Part shown: piece after piece, positions 22,462 through 34,370 of the stretch | Layout: each line of letters opens with the position of its first letter | Numbering within the stretch: the stretch's first letter is position 1 | Origin: Zarea fungicola | Lineage: Eukaryota > Ascomycota > Sordariomycetes > Hypocreales > Cordycipitaceae | Length of the DNA stretch: 64,000 bases | Direction of reading: 5' to 3' | Assembly: GCA_900169235.1 (NCBI GenBank) | Contig: FWCC01000112.1 | Coordinates: forward strand, 115,257 to 179,256 | Made by a program: the position numbers and the translations under genes | The notes under the pieces: generated by a model | Told to the model about the DNA's origin: nothing | What the model saw: only the letters and a program-made list of their open reading frames with translations | Database searches by the model: none

Positions 22462-24323
22462 TGGAAGCCCGGGATGAGGCAAATCTCGGAGCATGGGCAA
22501 CGCACGCAGGTGGCGGGGATTGTCCGTCTCGTCTCGTCTCGAGGGGCGGTCGCGCGCGTGCAACGGGGAGCGCAAAGCTAAGCCGCGGAAGGGATGAGCG
22601 TGTGCAGAATTTGGGTACAAGGCTCTAGAGCTTCCATAGCGAGCAGGAGCAGACGCAGAGCAGCAGCGCCCTACAACGGTAGGTCCTCTCAGCTTTGATG
22701 GGAGATGCGATGTTTGCTCGTCATGCCAAGAGTCTGTAGCGAGGCAAGGGGCCCTTGGATGACCCACAGGGGACTTTGGCGGCTGTTGCCAGATTCGGAT
22801 AGTGGGGGAAGCCAGGTTAGCGGTGGTTACAGCGGGCTATAGCGCTACCTGGCACCTGGGTAGGTACTAAGTTTAGCGCCATGTCGCCCATCTGCCTGCA
22901 ATGTCTGCCAACTACCAGCTGGTAAAGCCTGTCGAGTCTGCAGTGGGGACGCAAGGTACCTTCTATGCCCAGTGGTGTCACCTACTCAGTGCAGGTAGTT
23001 TTCGTCGACGTGCAAGACCCATGGTACTCTATAGTCGTCACAACCACCATCCCATCAACATCACCTTCATAAACGAAATGTACCAAGTATTTTCGTGCAA
23101 GTATACTGCATTCATCTACACTACTAATCTCAACAAACGGTCGAAAGCGCCCTGTCTCCCAAAATCATTGCCTTCTATGATGGGGGATGCAATGGCGACG
23201 CAGCAAGCCCGAGCCTGACAATACCAGAGAAAAGGATTATAAACTTCATTTTGGCAGTAAAAAAAAAGCAGTCAGGATATTTTAAATAAAATTAAATACC
23301 GAATTGTCAGAATGGTAGTTCTCCAAGGGTTGTACAGCGGGCTTGGCCGTCTAAATACTCTTCCACAGCGCATAAGAAAAATAGTTTCCTAGACAGTCTC
23401 AAGTATGGCTCAGCTTGTGCTACATCTCGGAATATAACAGGGCTGATCCTAATCGCCGTCTGCACGATCAGGGCGACATATTGGACAATCATGATCTGGA
23501 ATCTCTGAGTGGAAAAAGCAATCTTTCAAGGCAACGTGGTGTTGTCCCTTGTTGAGTCTACTGGAAGAGGTAAATTTCACAAAGTAGCGCTCTTCGCTTT
23601 CGTCTAATTACAAAAATGGTTCAATTCTCAAGACATGTCTTTAAATCTTGATGCTAGCCCTCTACTAGACGCGCTGTCCCCGTCATGTCCACCGTCCCCC
23701 TCAAGGCGCGGCCGCTTTGTCAAGCCCTCCATCAAGTGGTAACTCCTCCATCACACGTCCCAGCATCAAGCACTGATTTGTCAAAAAATTTCCCATCAAG
23801 CCAGCACCTCATCACAGTCACTTACGCCTTTAGCAGCACTTGCACCTCCTTGTCCAGTTTTATCGTGCTTTCACTTAGCGATATCCGCCTCTACCTTTCC
23901 AGAGCCTATCAAAAGGCTACTGTTTCTTGTTGAACAACGGCAGTCGGTATTTACAAAAAGTCAAGACGGCCAAGAAACTCAAAAACTCGAGCAAATAAAC
24001 AAGAGGCAAGATACAGGGCGACCAACCGAATGGATCAGCTATTACTGCACCACTTTCAACTATAGACTAGACGAGACTACTGCTCTGTGGCTGCCCAATC
24101 GTAGCCGATGTGGTGCTTATTCGTCTTGACACTATTTGCACTATTTGCACTATTTGCGGCTGATAGACAGCCCCGCGCCACCACTGTTGTCTGTGCACAG
24201 AAATGAATTGCTTCATGTACCAAGTAGCTACCACCTCCGACGTGGACTAATCCTTCACAACTTTGTTATTTCACCCTCAATGTAGAAGCACCTTTGGTCC
24301 CAACCGCTGGCAGGCGTGACATC
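22462..24323. other. Intergenic region, about 1.9 kb
   Basis: Divergent promoter region between the type II membrane protein gene and the 1207-residue gene. It contains a (CGTCT)n run near 22523-22540 and a 9-bp triplicate at 24130-24156. Small open frames (22901-23218 and 23685-23933 plus) lack support. Confidence 0.45.
24130..24156 (+). repeat. Three tandem copies of a 9-bp unit (CACTATTTG)
   Basis: CACTATTTG occurs three times head to tail, about 170 bp upstream of the ATG at 24324. It could be a slippage product or a small regulatory array. Confidence 0.7.
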
Positions 24324-27300
24324 ATGCCTCCTATGCCCCCCATCGCGACGGACCCAGTGACGAGCGCCGGCTCAATATTGGGAATCGTTTTGTCGGGTGT
24401 TCAGCTTGGTACGCAGCTACAGACTTACATGGAACTGGCACAAGAAGCAGAGGAAGAGCTACATGACATTGTCTTTGACATTAATGCCACTTCCGCCGCC
24501 CTTAAGCAGCTTCACGCAATCATCGACAATGACAGGAATGCCCAGGACCCTTCCACCAATATCTTCAAGGATGATGGTGTCCGTGAGATTGAGATGCTCG
24601 CGCTCAAGTGTGACGCCATTTACAAGAACATCATTACGCTGATCCAGCGAGCGAGCCACTCAGAAAGTGGCAGCAAAGGTGGTGGCCAGAGCAGCGCACC
24701 AGCAGCGAGCGCCATGGCACTCGATCCATCGACACTTAAACCGCTTAACTTTATTCGAAAACTGCGGTGGCCTTGGCTGAGACCTAGAATCCTGCGCTGC
24801 CATGAGCAGCTTAACTGGCTCAAAGTAAGCCTGCTGTTCACACTGCAAATGGCCAATATCGCACAATGGCAAATGAGGTACGTGAACAGCCACGGCTCCG
24901 TGTCTCTACTCTCCACTGACATGCAAATGAATGCCGATAGCAATCGCCAAGTTGGCATCTCTGAAGAGGTCAAGTTCAATCAAAAAATGGCAGAGAGGTT
25001 ACAGGAACGCCGCAAGGAAATGCTCCACGACATGAAAGACACCGAAAAGGAAGAACAGCAGCGTGCTGACGCCGCGAAGCCTCATCTCATTCTCCATGGC
25101 GACAGCGCTCCGCCTCTCCCTGCTTATGATGTCGAACCAACCAAAGCAAGGAAGAGACCTATTAGTATCACAATGGATGATTCGAATATGGATACCGACG
25201 AATTGGCTGACATGGACTCCTTGGCACATGTTGACTCAGAGACAACTAATCTTAGGCGATCTTTTTCATCACGTCCTGGGGGCACTGTGGTTAGCGACAA
25301 TACCAACCCGACTTCAGTAATGGCTAGCAGTGCCACTGTGCACTCAAACAAAGAAGCTGGAGCGGCCCCGTTCATGATGCTTTCGTCGATTCCACCACCA
25401 GCAGCCCCCCCGACACCCCGTGGAGGAGCCGCCGCTTCCCACACTGCCCTCCGCTCGAAGAAGAAGTCATCTGCAGAACCAGCGGCGTCGGTCCCAGCCC
25501 CAACTCGTGTAACAGATACTTCACGCAACAAGCCGGCAGTAGTTCCCCAGAAGCTACCAGACCGGTTCGGCCACTGGGCGGATAATGTATTTGGGCGGCA
25601 GAGGAAGTACCGCAATGACGAGCAGAGTGCCACCCTCGAGGCCTACATTGCCGAGAACGACGGGCGCGATGCACCCATCAAAATTCCGTTTGGCCACAAC
25701 CGTCTCGCCTATGGGCTGGACAAGGTCCTGAAAGACTGGCACGGGGATCCGTGGACGAATTATCTAGCTCTGAGCCCTGCGAAGCGTCTTGACATTGATG
25801 CCATTACCGAAGCAGCGAGGAAATCGAGCAACCACGAAAAGTCATGTCTTGCTTTTAAGGAATACTGCACAAAGAGCGGCACAAGACCATTTCTGCTGGT
25901 CTTCTTTGCACTCTCCGAGGCAAAGGACCCGATCATCCTCCATCTCGAGGGGCGGCGATATCGCCTCCCCTTTGCCGCCTGCAAGACGCTGCAGGACGTC
26001 GAGCGACGAATCCATGAAGTCTGCCATAGCTCGCCGGCGCATCTCTCATTGCTGCCACTCGTCGCAGAGAAGCGATACGAGCTCTCGGATGAGCGCAGGA
26101 ATATTATACTGCCCTCGTTTCTGATGGAGTCCATCAAGCCTGGCATCGAGCTCAGCCTCTCCCCGCAGCCGCATGTCCCGCACAGCCTCTTGATGTTATC
26201 GGCCGACGACAGGTCCGCGGAGAGCGCGCCGCTGGACATGCACGAAAAGTCTGACTGGAGGAGAGGAGGTGGCTTTTGGAGCGAGAGGTCGGCGGACCGG
26301 GTTACGCAGTCGTATGTCCCAGAGCGTGTTGCGGCGGCTCCGGCCAAGGAGAGCGCAGCACCGTCAAGATTCGAGAATTCTGACTTGCAAGGGTCATTAA
26401 AGAAGAAAAAGAGAAGGACAATTTTCGACAAGATAAAACGAACCATGCAGTCAGGAGCCGCCCCGCTGTCGTCGGAGGCTCCTTCTGACGTGTCCAAGCT
26501 GGTATTGCGTAATGCGCAGAGCAAGCCATCTGTGACCGTATTGACGACCAAGGAAATCAATTACCTCTCCCATCGATGGAAGGAAGAGGAAATCTGGGCC
26601 ACCTGGCGCTACATGTTTGTTCAAAGAGGTGAGCTCGATAACAGCAGCCGCCTTAAGAATGCATTGTGGCGCGCATGGGCCAAGGCACAGCAGAGCCTCA
26701 GGGCCACGACGCCAGTGTCTTTTGCTTGGTATGTACATGGATTTTGCAACACGGAGACGAAAAATACTAACATGGTGCAGGGTCAAGCATTTTGATGGAA
26801 CATGGTTGTACGGGCCTATGCTGGAATCGTTTGATGACAAGCTATTGATTTCCAAGACGGCGAGCCTGCAGCAATACAAGACGAGGAGAAGGGCGCACAG
26901 CATAGACTTGGGGGTGCTTCCACAGCGCATCAAGAAGACTGCCACAAGTACTCGGCCTCCACAGCCAACTGGAAATAAACCAGAAAGAGAAACCTCCAGA
27001 GTGCCGGTACCCAGTGGCAGCACGGGCTGGGAGCCGGCAAAGATGGTCCCAACTTCGAGTGTATTTAACGAGGCAGTTCTCTCTAAACAATCCGGTCCAT
27101 ATCAAAGGAGCGATCAAGACCCCGTGCGTGAGGCACAAGGCCATACCGAGGAAACCGAGCTTCTTCTCTATGGCGACAGCCTCTCAGGCGCCAGCATTTA
27201 CTCCGAGGGTGCAGATGACCCCCCGCGCCACATTCCCGAGAGCCGTGCCGTGTATGATCGTGATTGCTCTGAAGAAGGCTCGATCCACCGGGTGAGCCGC

Positions 27301-27999
27301 CGCTACAGCGACTCCCTTCGGTCATGGTCGCCCGTCCCGGTGGACTGCGCCGCCGCCGCCGCCGCGGAAACCCGCGCGGAGAGCATCGGCCGACTTTCAT
27401 TCGACAACGATGCGGAGCAAGGTTTCTCAGTCGCGCCGCTTTACGACCGCTACAAGCCGACGGCTGCCCAGTCCCCGCCGCCGCCGCGGTCGGGTATTCC
27501 TCGCCCGAGTGCTATGAGAACGCGAGCGGCGCGGGTTTCAAACTTGGCAAAGCACTATGAGCAGCTCAGTCGCGAGTTTGAGAAGCAGCGTGAAATTGAC
27601 GACAAGGCGAGGGAACTATGGGCTAAGCACTACCGTGGTGGCTCGCTGCGAAAGATGGCTGTCGAGACACCACCGCCTATGCAACCGCCGTCGCCTGCCC
27701 GCCTTGCCAGTGGCGACTTTATCGACCCTAATGCGCATGAAATGTCGCGTCATCAGGCGTCGAGCTTGTCACCTATGCCGAGCGACTTGAGCTACCAGGA
27801 AGATTTTCCAGATACGAGGGAGGATTGGGAGGGTGCGGAATACGAGCCTTCCCGGGACGATGTGAGTTTTGACGACGAGTATGACCTGAATCTAAACGTT
27901 TTGGACGTTGGTATGGAGACGGAAAAGGGGGATGTTGAGATGGGAGCTTGGCTAGAGAGAATGACAAATGCCGTTGGTGTCGATTGGACCTCTGCGTAA
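24324..27999 (+). CDS. 1207-residue modular protein: fungal N-terminal domain, ubiquitin-like domain, Trp-rich AreA/DUF1752-like segment
   Basis: Two exons, 24324-26728 and 26781-27999, joined within a tryptophan codon (AW|VKHF). Residues 1 to about 210 resemble the fungal N-terminal domain seen in NACHT/ankyrin-type and related proteins (SAGSILGIVLSGVQLGTQ...). A low-complexity, Pro/Ser-rich linker follows. At about 530-610 is a fungal ubiquitin-like domain (AKDPIILHLEGRRYRLPFAA...IILPSFLMESIKPG). At about 745-805 a Trp-rich block (WKEEEIWATWRYM...LKNALWRAWAKA...WLYGP) resembles the short LENxSWR segment of fungal AreA-GATA-like/DUF1752 proteins. The C-terminal 400 residues are acidic and disordered, with a charged coiled segment near 1060-1090. 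I infer a scaffold or signalling role; no enzymatic motif is seen. The intron is 52 nt. Confidence 0.75.
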
Positions 28000-28149
28000 A
28001 GATGATTACGTTTTACTATGATCGAGGAGCGAACGTGGCTCAGCGGTTGAGGTAGGAATGCTGACTATGACATTGTAATGCAGAATCACCCTTTTCACGA
28101 GTAATGAATAAATTGACGAAATTACTTTCAACATGGCAGCTCGCTGTAG

Positions 28150-29331
28150 CTAAATACTGTGTCGGATTCGCTTGCTTTCCCTCCACAATTCAATAACTTG
28201 CCGTGCAATCAGGCCGAGTTCCGCTTTGTACTGCACAACAGCGTCGCCGTGCCCAAAGCGGGCTGTGATCTTGTCCGTGTGCCATCTCTTGTTCTCGGTG
28301 CTCATGATTGAAAACCACTCCTCTCCCGCCTTTTTACCATGGCAAGGTCCTTCCCAGAAGAACCTTTTCACATTCTCCTCCGTGACATCGTCCAATTTAC
28401 CCGACTTGGTTGGCCATGGTATCTTGACATCCATTTCCTCAGGGTTCTCCTCGAGGCTGGCCCAGTCTGCCAAGTACTTGCTCCAAGTCTCGTCCCAGAC
28501 TTGCCTCTCACTCTTTTTTGCTGGTTCAGGCGCTGGTCTGATTACAGGCTTGATTGCAGATTTGGGCTGTGCAGCAGCAGGCTTTCGCGGCGACGCTGGC
28601 GGTGGTGTGGTCGGTGGTGTGGTCGGCGGTGTGGTCGGCGGTGTGAAGAAGCCTGCCGTGGTCTTTGGCGTCTGGCCCGGCTCAAACCAGGGGCTTTCTT
28701 TTGGCTTGCGGCAGTTTGCATCAGCCCCGAAAGTAAAGAAGAAATCGAACGGCTCTGGCTCTGGGGATGGCGGAGTGAATGGCGCGCGACCAAATGTGTT
28801 GAAACTCTGCCGCGTAGGAGGTGGCTGGCCCCATGCACCAGGTCGCTGCTGCCTTGGATTGAACCTGTCTTGTTCCGAGTTTCCTTGCAGTTTTTCTTCC
28901 ATTCGTTTTAGTCGCTCTAGAATTTCATCTAGCATTTCATCGCGCCGGGTCTTCGCTCCATAGTGGTACTGCCTTTGGCATGGCGGAGGCCTGTGTAGTC
29001 TTGCTATTGCCTTCTCAGCCATCCTTTCCCATTTGCACGCGACGTCCATCGCCTGATGAACATGCCAGTTACAAAGCATCAAAGAAGCGAGCTTGTACAA
29101 GTCTTGCTGAATCTTGCCGTCTATGCCATCTTCTAGCGGTTCCATATTCGCTAGAATGCCATTCGCATAGCCGCGCGCCTTCACATTTCTGGGGTTCCGG
29201 CAGCGACGGCCCTGACTGGGGGCGTGGCCAACGCAGGTGACGAGACCCGTGTGCTCATTGTTCAAAGACACAATGTTCTCCCAATTTACAAATTGTGGAT
29301 ACGGGAACATGTTGGGAGCTTGCTGTGGCAA
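28150..29331 (-). CDS. Proline-rich hypothetical protein with C/H cluster and TPPT repeats
   Basis: Intronless, 393 residues, convergent with the preceding gene at only 150 bp. The N-terminal third has a conserved-looking Cys/His set (TCVGHAPSQGRRCRNPRN and, about 45 residues on, LCNWH) that could bind a metal. A short coiled coil (about 130-150, DEILERLKRMEEKLQ) is followed by a Pro-rich linker with four TPPT-type repeats. The C-terminal 110 residues contain WSKYLADW and KRWHTDKITARFGHG, a motif that recurs in many uncharacterised fungal proteins as RWHPDK-RFG. I do not recognise a function; the architecture suggests a protein-protein adaptor. Confidence 0.65.
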   Translation of the reverse strand: MPQQAPNMFPYPQFVNWENIVSLNNEHTGLVTCVGHAPSQGRRCRNPRNVKARGYANGILANMEPLEDGIDGKIQQDLYKLASLMLCNWHVHQAMDVACKWERMAEKAIARLHRPPPCQRQYHYGAKTRRDEMLDEILERLKRMEEKLQGNSEQDRFNPRQQRPGAWGQPPPTRQSFNTFGRAPFTPPSPEPEPFDFFFTFGADANCRKPKESPWFEPGQTPKTTAGFFTPPTTPPTTPPTTPPPASPRKPAAAQPKSAIKPVIRPAPEPAKKSERQVWDETWSKYLADWASLEENPEEMDVKIPWPTKSGKLDDVTEENVKRFFWEGPCHGKKAGEEWFSIMSTENKRWHTDKITARFGHGDAVVQYKAELGLIARQVIELWRESKRIRHSI

Positions 29332-32300
29332 AGCTTAAGAGGGTTGTCTTTGTCAGATTGAACGAAGTTGGTACCGCGTCGGCAACCTCGTGGCAGACAA
29401 TAGATCAAAGTTTGCGCGGAAAATAAATTAAATTGTAATATTTGCTCTGCTTTCGATACTTTGGATTCTCTTCAAAATACAAAATTCATACGTTCATCTA
29501 CCGTTATTTTATAGAATGACTTACATGGGGGCCAGTTCTTCAGCCATCGTTAGGCCTCCCACGATGGGCTGCGCCTCGTCACACGGCTGCAAGTAAAACC
29601 GCCCTCGCTGCAGCCCGATGCATGTCGCATAAAGAGGCTGTGGAAGTTCCTCGACGGTTCCAGAGGGAGCAGCCTGTGGCGCCCAGCTCCTGTAGTCCAG
29701 CATGGTCTAGTGACGGCTGTGGCGGTCAAAGAGGGCCGGCCCGCTGGCTAGCCATCCGCCTGCGATCCAAAAATAACAAGCGTCGATGCGGGCTGGGGTA
29801 TGGGGAGAGAGGCTGAGCGGAATCCTTCAGTAATGCGCGCACTTAACTGTGTCACTGTGGCTGCAGGACAATGACATGCTTATGGTTTGGGTGTCAGCCA
29901 TGGACTCAGGCGCGGGGGCACGGTAAAAATACAGCACGGGGCCTCTTAAACACCGCGGGGTAATGTGAATGGGTTGCACGGACAGACTTCCGTATTTGGA
30001 TGAGGTGGTGTCTGCATCCCTGTTGCAGCCATGTTCACGACTGGCGTCATCTACAAAAAGTCGAAGAAGGGACAGGTGATACGCTTCCAAGACTTGCTTG
30101 TATGCCTTGTCAATGCAAAAGACTGCTCCAGATGCCGATACTATAGAGGCGCCGTTCATATTATTATAATTAGGTTAACACCTTGGACAGGCTCGGAGAG
30201 TCCTTTGCCCTCCATACAACAGAGTGGATAGGTTGCATTGCCACGCCTGTAACTCGCGGGGAATTTCATTTTTGTTCTACCTTTAACTCCTGAGAATAGC
30301 GCTAATTACGACCCAAGATAGCAATGGTCGTTCATTGTCATGTGAAGCAGCTGGTGCGGAAAGCCGCTATAAATGTGGCTTGAGTAAGGGTTATTAGGGA
30401 GAGTGGTAACGTATTATCGTTGTGAGAGGCGAGGACGCGATGACGTCGTTTTAAAAGTCGTGTTTCAATTAAAAGTCGTGACGAACGGGTCTCGCTATGG
30501 CTAAATTCCCGAGATAGATAAGTGATGGCGCAACTTATTCCGCCCCTATACTAAGAAATCGATGGACATGTCACCAAGCCATGCCCGTCAGCCAGAAGGG
30601 AAGTAGAGAAATTACCTGCTTTTTGTGGGATTATATTTACGTGACACAGTTACCCGTTATTTATTACTGTGACGGAGTAGTTCGTCGATAGTTGATGTGC
30701 GACGGCCGCGGAGCTGGACAGCCGTTACGCCTCGTCCTGGTTAGTGACTATTACAGCATGGAGATGGAAACTAGCCAAAGGAGAGGATTACTAGCGCTCA
30801 AACCAATTGCTGGTGGAACAAGAGGCGATGGTCCCATACAGTCTACAAAACCAGACATTCAAGTAATGATTGGCAGTAACCATTCCCCTGCATCCTGAGT
30901 ATTTCCCCGCACTTGGCAATCGACGCCCCTGTCAATTTCGGGCAGCTCAGAAAATTAACTAGCGTGCCCTTTTCAAGCCTTCTAGATGGTGTATTCTGGA
31001 TCACAGGTATTGTGCTCCAGTGTTCTTCTCAAGAAGACAGAGGTATTGGAGCTTGTACGTTAGAAATAGCAGACCTGATTCACTCGAGCTGTCTTCTGAT
31101 CCCAGGTTCTATCCTCGAACAGATTAGGAATTATTTCTTCAAAAAGAAAAAGCAGAGCTATGCCGGAAATTGCAGGCTGCCGCGCGTGGGTATGTCAGTG
31201 AACGTAGCAATAATGAGGTATATTTCATTTACACGAGTTTGATTGACTGCATTAGTGTCGAAGACACGACTGGGAGAGGTCGGACTGTAATATATTCAAG
31301 GCACTGTGCTCCAGCGTAGACTCGGGCGATCATCGAGCCACACGCGTAAAGAGGAACTACTGACTGCGTTACTTCGCCCAAATACTGCAGCTGCCAATTG
31401 ACAACTAGATTTCACGTCCGCTGTCGGCGAGATAAGTTACCGACGCATAAACACGGAGCGCTCTGTAGCTTGGGTCGTCGGCCATTATCTCGGGGGAAAC
31501 CTATTGGTCCCGCAGTAAGCCATGCTCGACTTGGACAATGGTACTAACTAGCTGTCACTCAAGTTGGAATGGCACTCTGCTGCTATGCCTATTGAGGCAC
31601 TCTATCCGGAGTTGTCGTGAGTATATGTAATTTGTTAGCACACAGGTAGTGCGATATTCTCACAGCAATCGGAACCATGGTGCACTTGGTTGTCTCGGCG
31701 AGGTACTCTACAATAATTTTCTTTTGTTCGCGCTAGTTAGATGCCAACTTACACGGCGTGCGTCGTCTCCCACATGGTCGCGGGCATCGCATTTTCTCCC
31801 AAAACGTAGGTATCGGCATTAAAAAGAGGCTTTTAGGCCATGGTATTCTCTGCCATGTGAACGCTGATTGCTACCATGGGCTTCCCCAATGAGTCCGGCA
31901 TCCCGGACCCGAACATGACCGCAAAGATTTGCCCTATCAAAGTTACCTGCCTAAATGGGCAACGTGGCAGAACCCGTGCGCCGTTCGCGCTGACTAGAAA
32001 AGGAGATCGGCACTACTGAAACAGAAACTGTGCCGAATTAGTGCCTAGGCGTTCCATGTAACGTTTGTGCCGAACCTGGGGACAGTAAGTCTTTTAATTA
32101 ACATTTACTCATGCTAATGTAACGACATGGTGCCATGCAATTCGGGATCTACATCACATTCCCCACGATAGGGCAAGCAGATTTCTCCGCCAATAGGTCT
32201 TGGCATCCGGAGTGCAGCTATGCCACAGTGGTGATGACATCGAATAATACCGCCGAAGCCTCTTGAGTCCGGTTGGCTATAAAAGGCCCGGCATCACCTA

Positions 32301-32443
32301 GTAGCTTTGTTTCAGATATCGAGGTCTTTCGATAACGAAATCTACATGTTTTGTTCGCTTTCCTAGTACATATTTGACCCTACCTTGTTTATATTCTCAA
32401 TCCTATACAACATTTTGCAAGAGACTTCTACCATCTCATCACA
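29332..32443. other. 3.1 kb gene-poor region
   Basis: Two short minus-strand frames (29521-29703, 60 residues; 29827-30159, 110 residues) are ATG-initiated but match nothing I know. Plus-strand frames at 30692-31242 do not start convincingly. The right end contains the chitinase promoter with CTATAAAAGGC at about 32277-32287, some 160 bp before its ATG. Confidence 0.45.
32278..32285 (+). promoter_or_regulatory. TATA box of the chitinase gene
   Basis: TATAAAAG in a GC-rich setting, about 160 bp before the ATG at 32444. Confidence 0.5.
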
Positions 32444-33465
32444 ATGTTCACTCTCAGTTTACTGAAAGCTGTAGCCTGCTTCAGTGCTCTTGCAGCAGCT
32501 GTTCCTACCACACACTCCGCCAAGGCGCGAAGTGGTGGCGGCCGACTGACTGTCTACTGGGGTGCAGAAGATGACAGCACCACTTTGGACGACGTCTGCA
32601 ATGACAGCTCGTACGATATTGTCAATCTCGCCTTCTTGGCATACTTCTTCAAGGATGGTGGATATCCACAAATCAGCATTGGCAATCTCCCAGGCCCGTC
32701 TGACGCCCAGCAAGCTGCTGGAGCCACCGGTCTCCAAGATGGCTCGTCGCTCGTGCCGACGATTCAGAAGTGTCAGCAAAACGGCAAACTAGTCATTCTC
32801 AGCATGGGAGGTGCTGAAGGTTATGCCGACGTGACTCTGCAAGACGACTCCCAGGGCGAGCAGATTGCCCAGACTGTCTGGGACCTGTTCCTTGGCGGCA
32901 CAAACAACGCTGACCTCCGCCCATTCGGAAGCGTCAAGCTTGATGGTGTGGACTTGGGTAAGCATTTAGTCATCGATTGATTCTTTTACCTGCAGACATC
33001 TAACAGATTTGATTAGATAACGAGTCCGGCAACCCAACTGGCTACGTTGCCATGGTAAACAAGTTCCGCAGCCTTATGAACTCAGACTCCAGCAAGAAGT
33101 ACTACATCACCGCAGCTCCCCAGTGCCCCTTCCCGGACGCCTCGGAGCCCCTTGATGTTGTGCAACTTCTGGATTACGTGTGGGTTCAGTTCTACAACAA
33201 CGGAGACTGCAACATTGCGCAGTCCGGTTTCAATGATGCCGTGCAGACCTGGAGCCAAGGCATCGGAAACGCTAAGCTCTTCATCGGTGCCTTGGCCAGC
33301 GGCGCAGACGGCGACCAAGGATATGTTGATGCCGACACCTTCATCTCCGCTATCCAGGGCGTCGAGGCTATGAATCTCCCCAACTACGGCGGTGCTATGC
33401 TCTGGGAGGCTCAGCTGGCCGTCAAGAACGGCAACTACCAGCAGCAGATTCGTGGCGCGATCTGA
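32444..33465 (+). CDS. Secreted GH18 chitinase (class III/hevamine type)
   Basis: Two exons, 32444-32957 and 33017-33465 (59-nt intron), give 320 residues, typical for small class III chitinases. Residues 1-20 form a signal peptide. LTVYWGAED at 35-43 starts the TIM barrel as in hevamine-type enzymes (YWGQN in relatives). The SMGG at 120-123 matches the GH18 SxGG motif. The catalytic DxxDxDxE is complete as D167, D170, D172 and E174, and is built across the intron (DGVDL|DNE). Such enzymes cleave chitin by substrate-assisted catalysis, in cell-wall remodelling, mycoparasitism or insect-cuticle attack; which one applies here cannot be told. No chitin-binding module or GPI tail is present. Confidence 0.92.
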
Positions 33466-34370
33466 AGTGGGTGAGCGCACATTTGATGCATTTTCTTTGT
33501 ATATATTCAGGTTGCTATGCAATTTAAATTGTAAATATAAAGTTTCTACTCCCAACAATATCCACAACTCGAGGTGATCAGCGTCCTATTATCGTACTAA
33601 CAGAATTGGGCTGCTTATTTTCACAACTGCAGGGTAAAACCACATGAGAACCGCGTAAAAGGGTATCCTCTAGGGCAGGTATTGAGGTATTTCCGATAGC
33701 GTGCGACGAACGTAATGTTTCCTTGACATCTATAGTAACCTTGCCCAAGCCCATGAATTTGGCCGATCGACAGTTGTATTGCCTTCAAACGACCTACGGC
33801 TGCCAAGGATCAGCAGTGAGGCACTCGCTATGTTTATAGATCTCCGTATTATAGCATCACTGTGAGTATTCTCATTTCCCTATGAGAGACGAGCAACATC
33901 TGCTAGGTCCTTCCACTACTTCGAGAGCAACATGTTAACCTCAGCCAGAATTACCTTGGAGTGTATCCATGAAACTCCATTAAATGTCACTTTGACGCGG
34001 TACATTCCAAGTACATCATCCGACGCCCTTTACGTCGTTTCTGGGAGCTCTACGCCGCTCTGCGTGCTTGCCTTGAGAGCCATTATGAGCACCACAACCT
34101 CACGTCTTTTTCTTGCCAACATAGCTAGATTCTAATCTCTCCCATCACTGTCTCATGAATGATTTCCACGATGGCATGTGCGAATTCCGTTGCTAATAAC
34201 GGCGCCTAGCAACTAGGCCGGTGCTAGCGTAGACCAGTGCAGGCTCGACAGACAGAATGGGGCTTCGGAATGTCACTGAACAAGTCGCCGTTTTATTCCG
34301 TCTACAAATGCATTTATAATGAGTCATTTCTTTCAGGTTGCAACTAGTTACTCTACGCCCGATTTCCTTC
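33466..34370. other. Intergenic region, no supported gene
   Basis: 3' region of the chitinase gene and upstream region of the FAD monooxygenase gene. Short open frames only. Confidence 0.5.

Noticed and set aside
29521..30159. Two small minus-strand frames (60 and 110 codons)
   Set aside because: ATG-initiated but without family match, signal peptide or splice linkage; kept as unannotated intergenic DNA.
30692..31242. Plus-strand frames of 68 and 109 codons
   Set aside because: The longer one starts at TTG rather than ATG and neither resembles a known protein.
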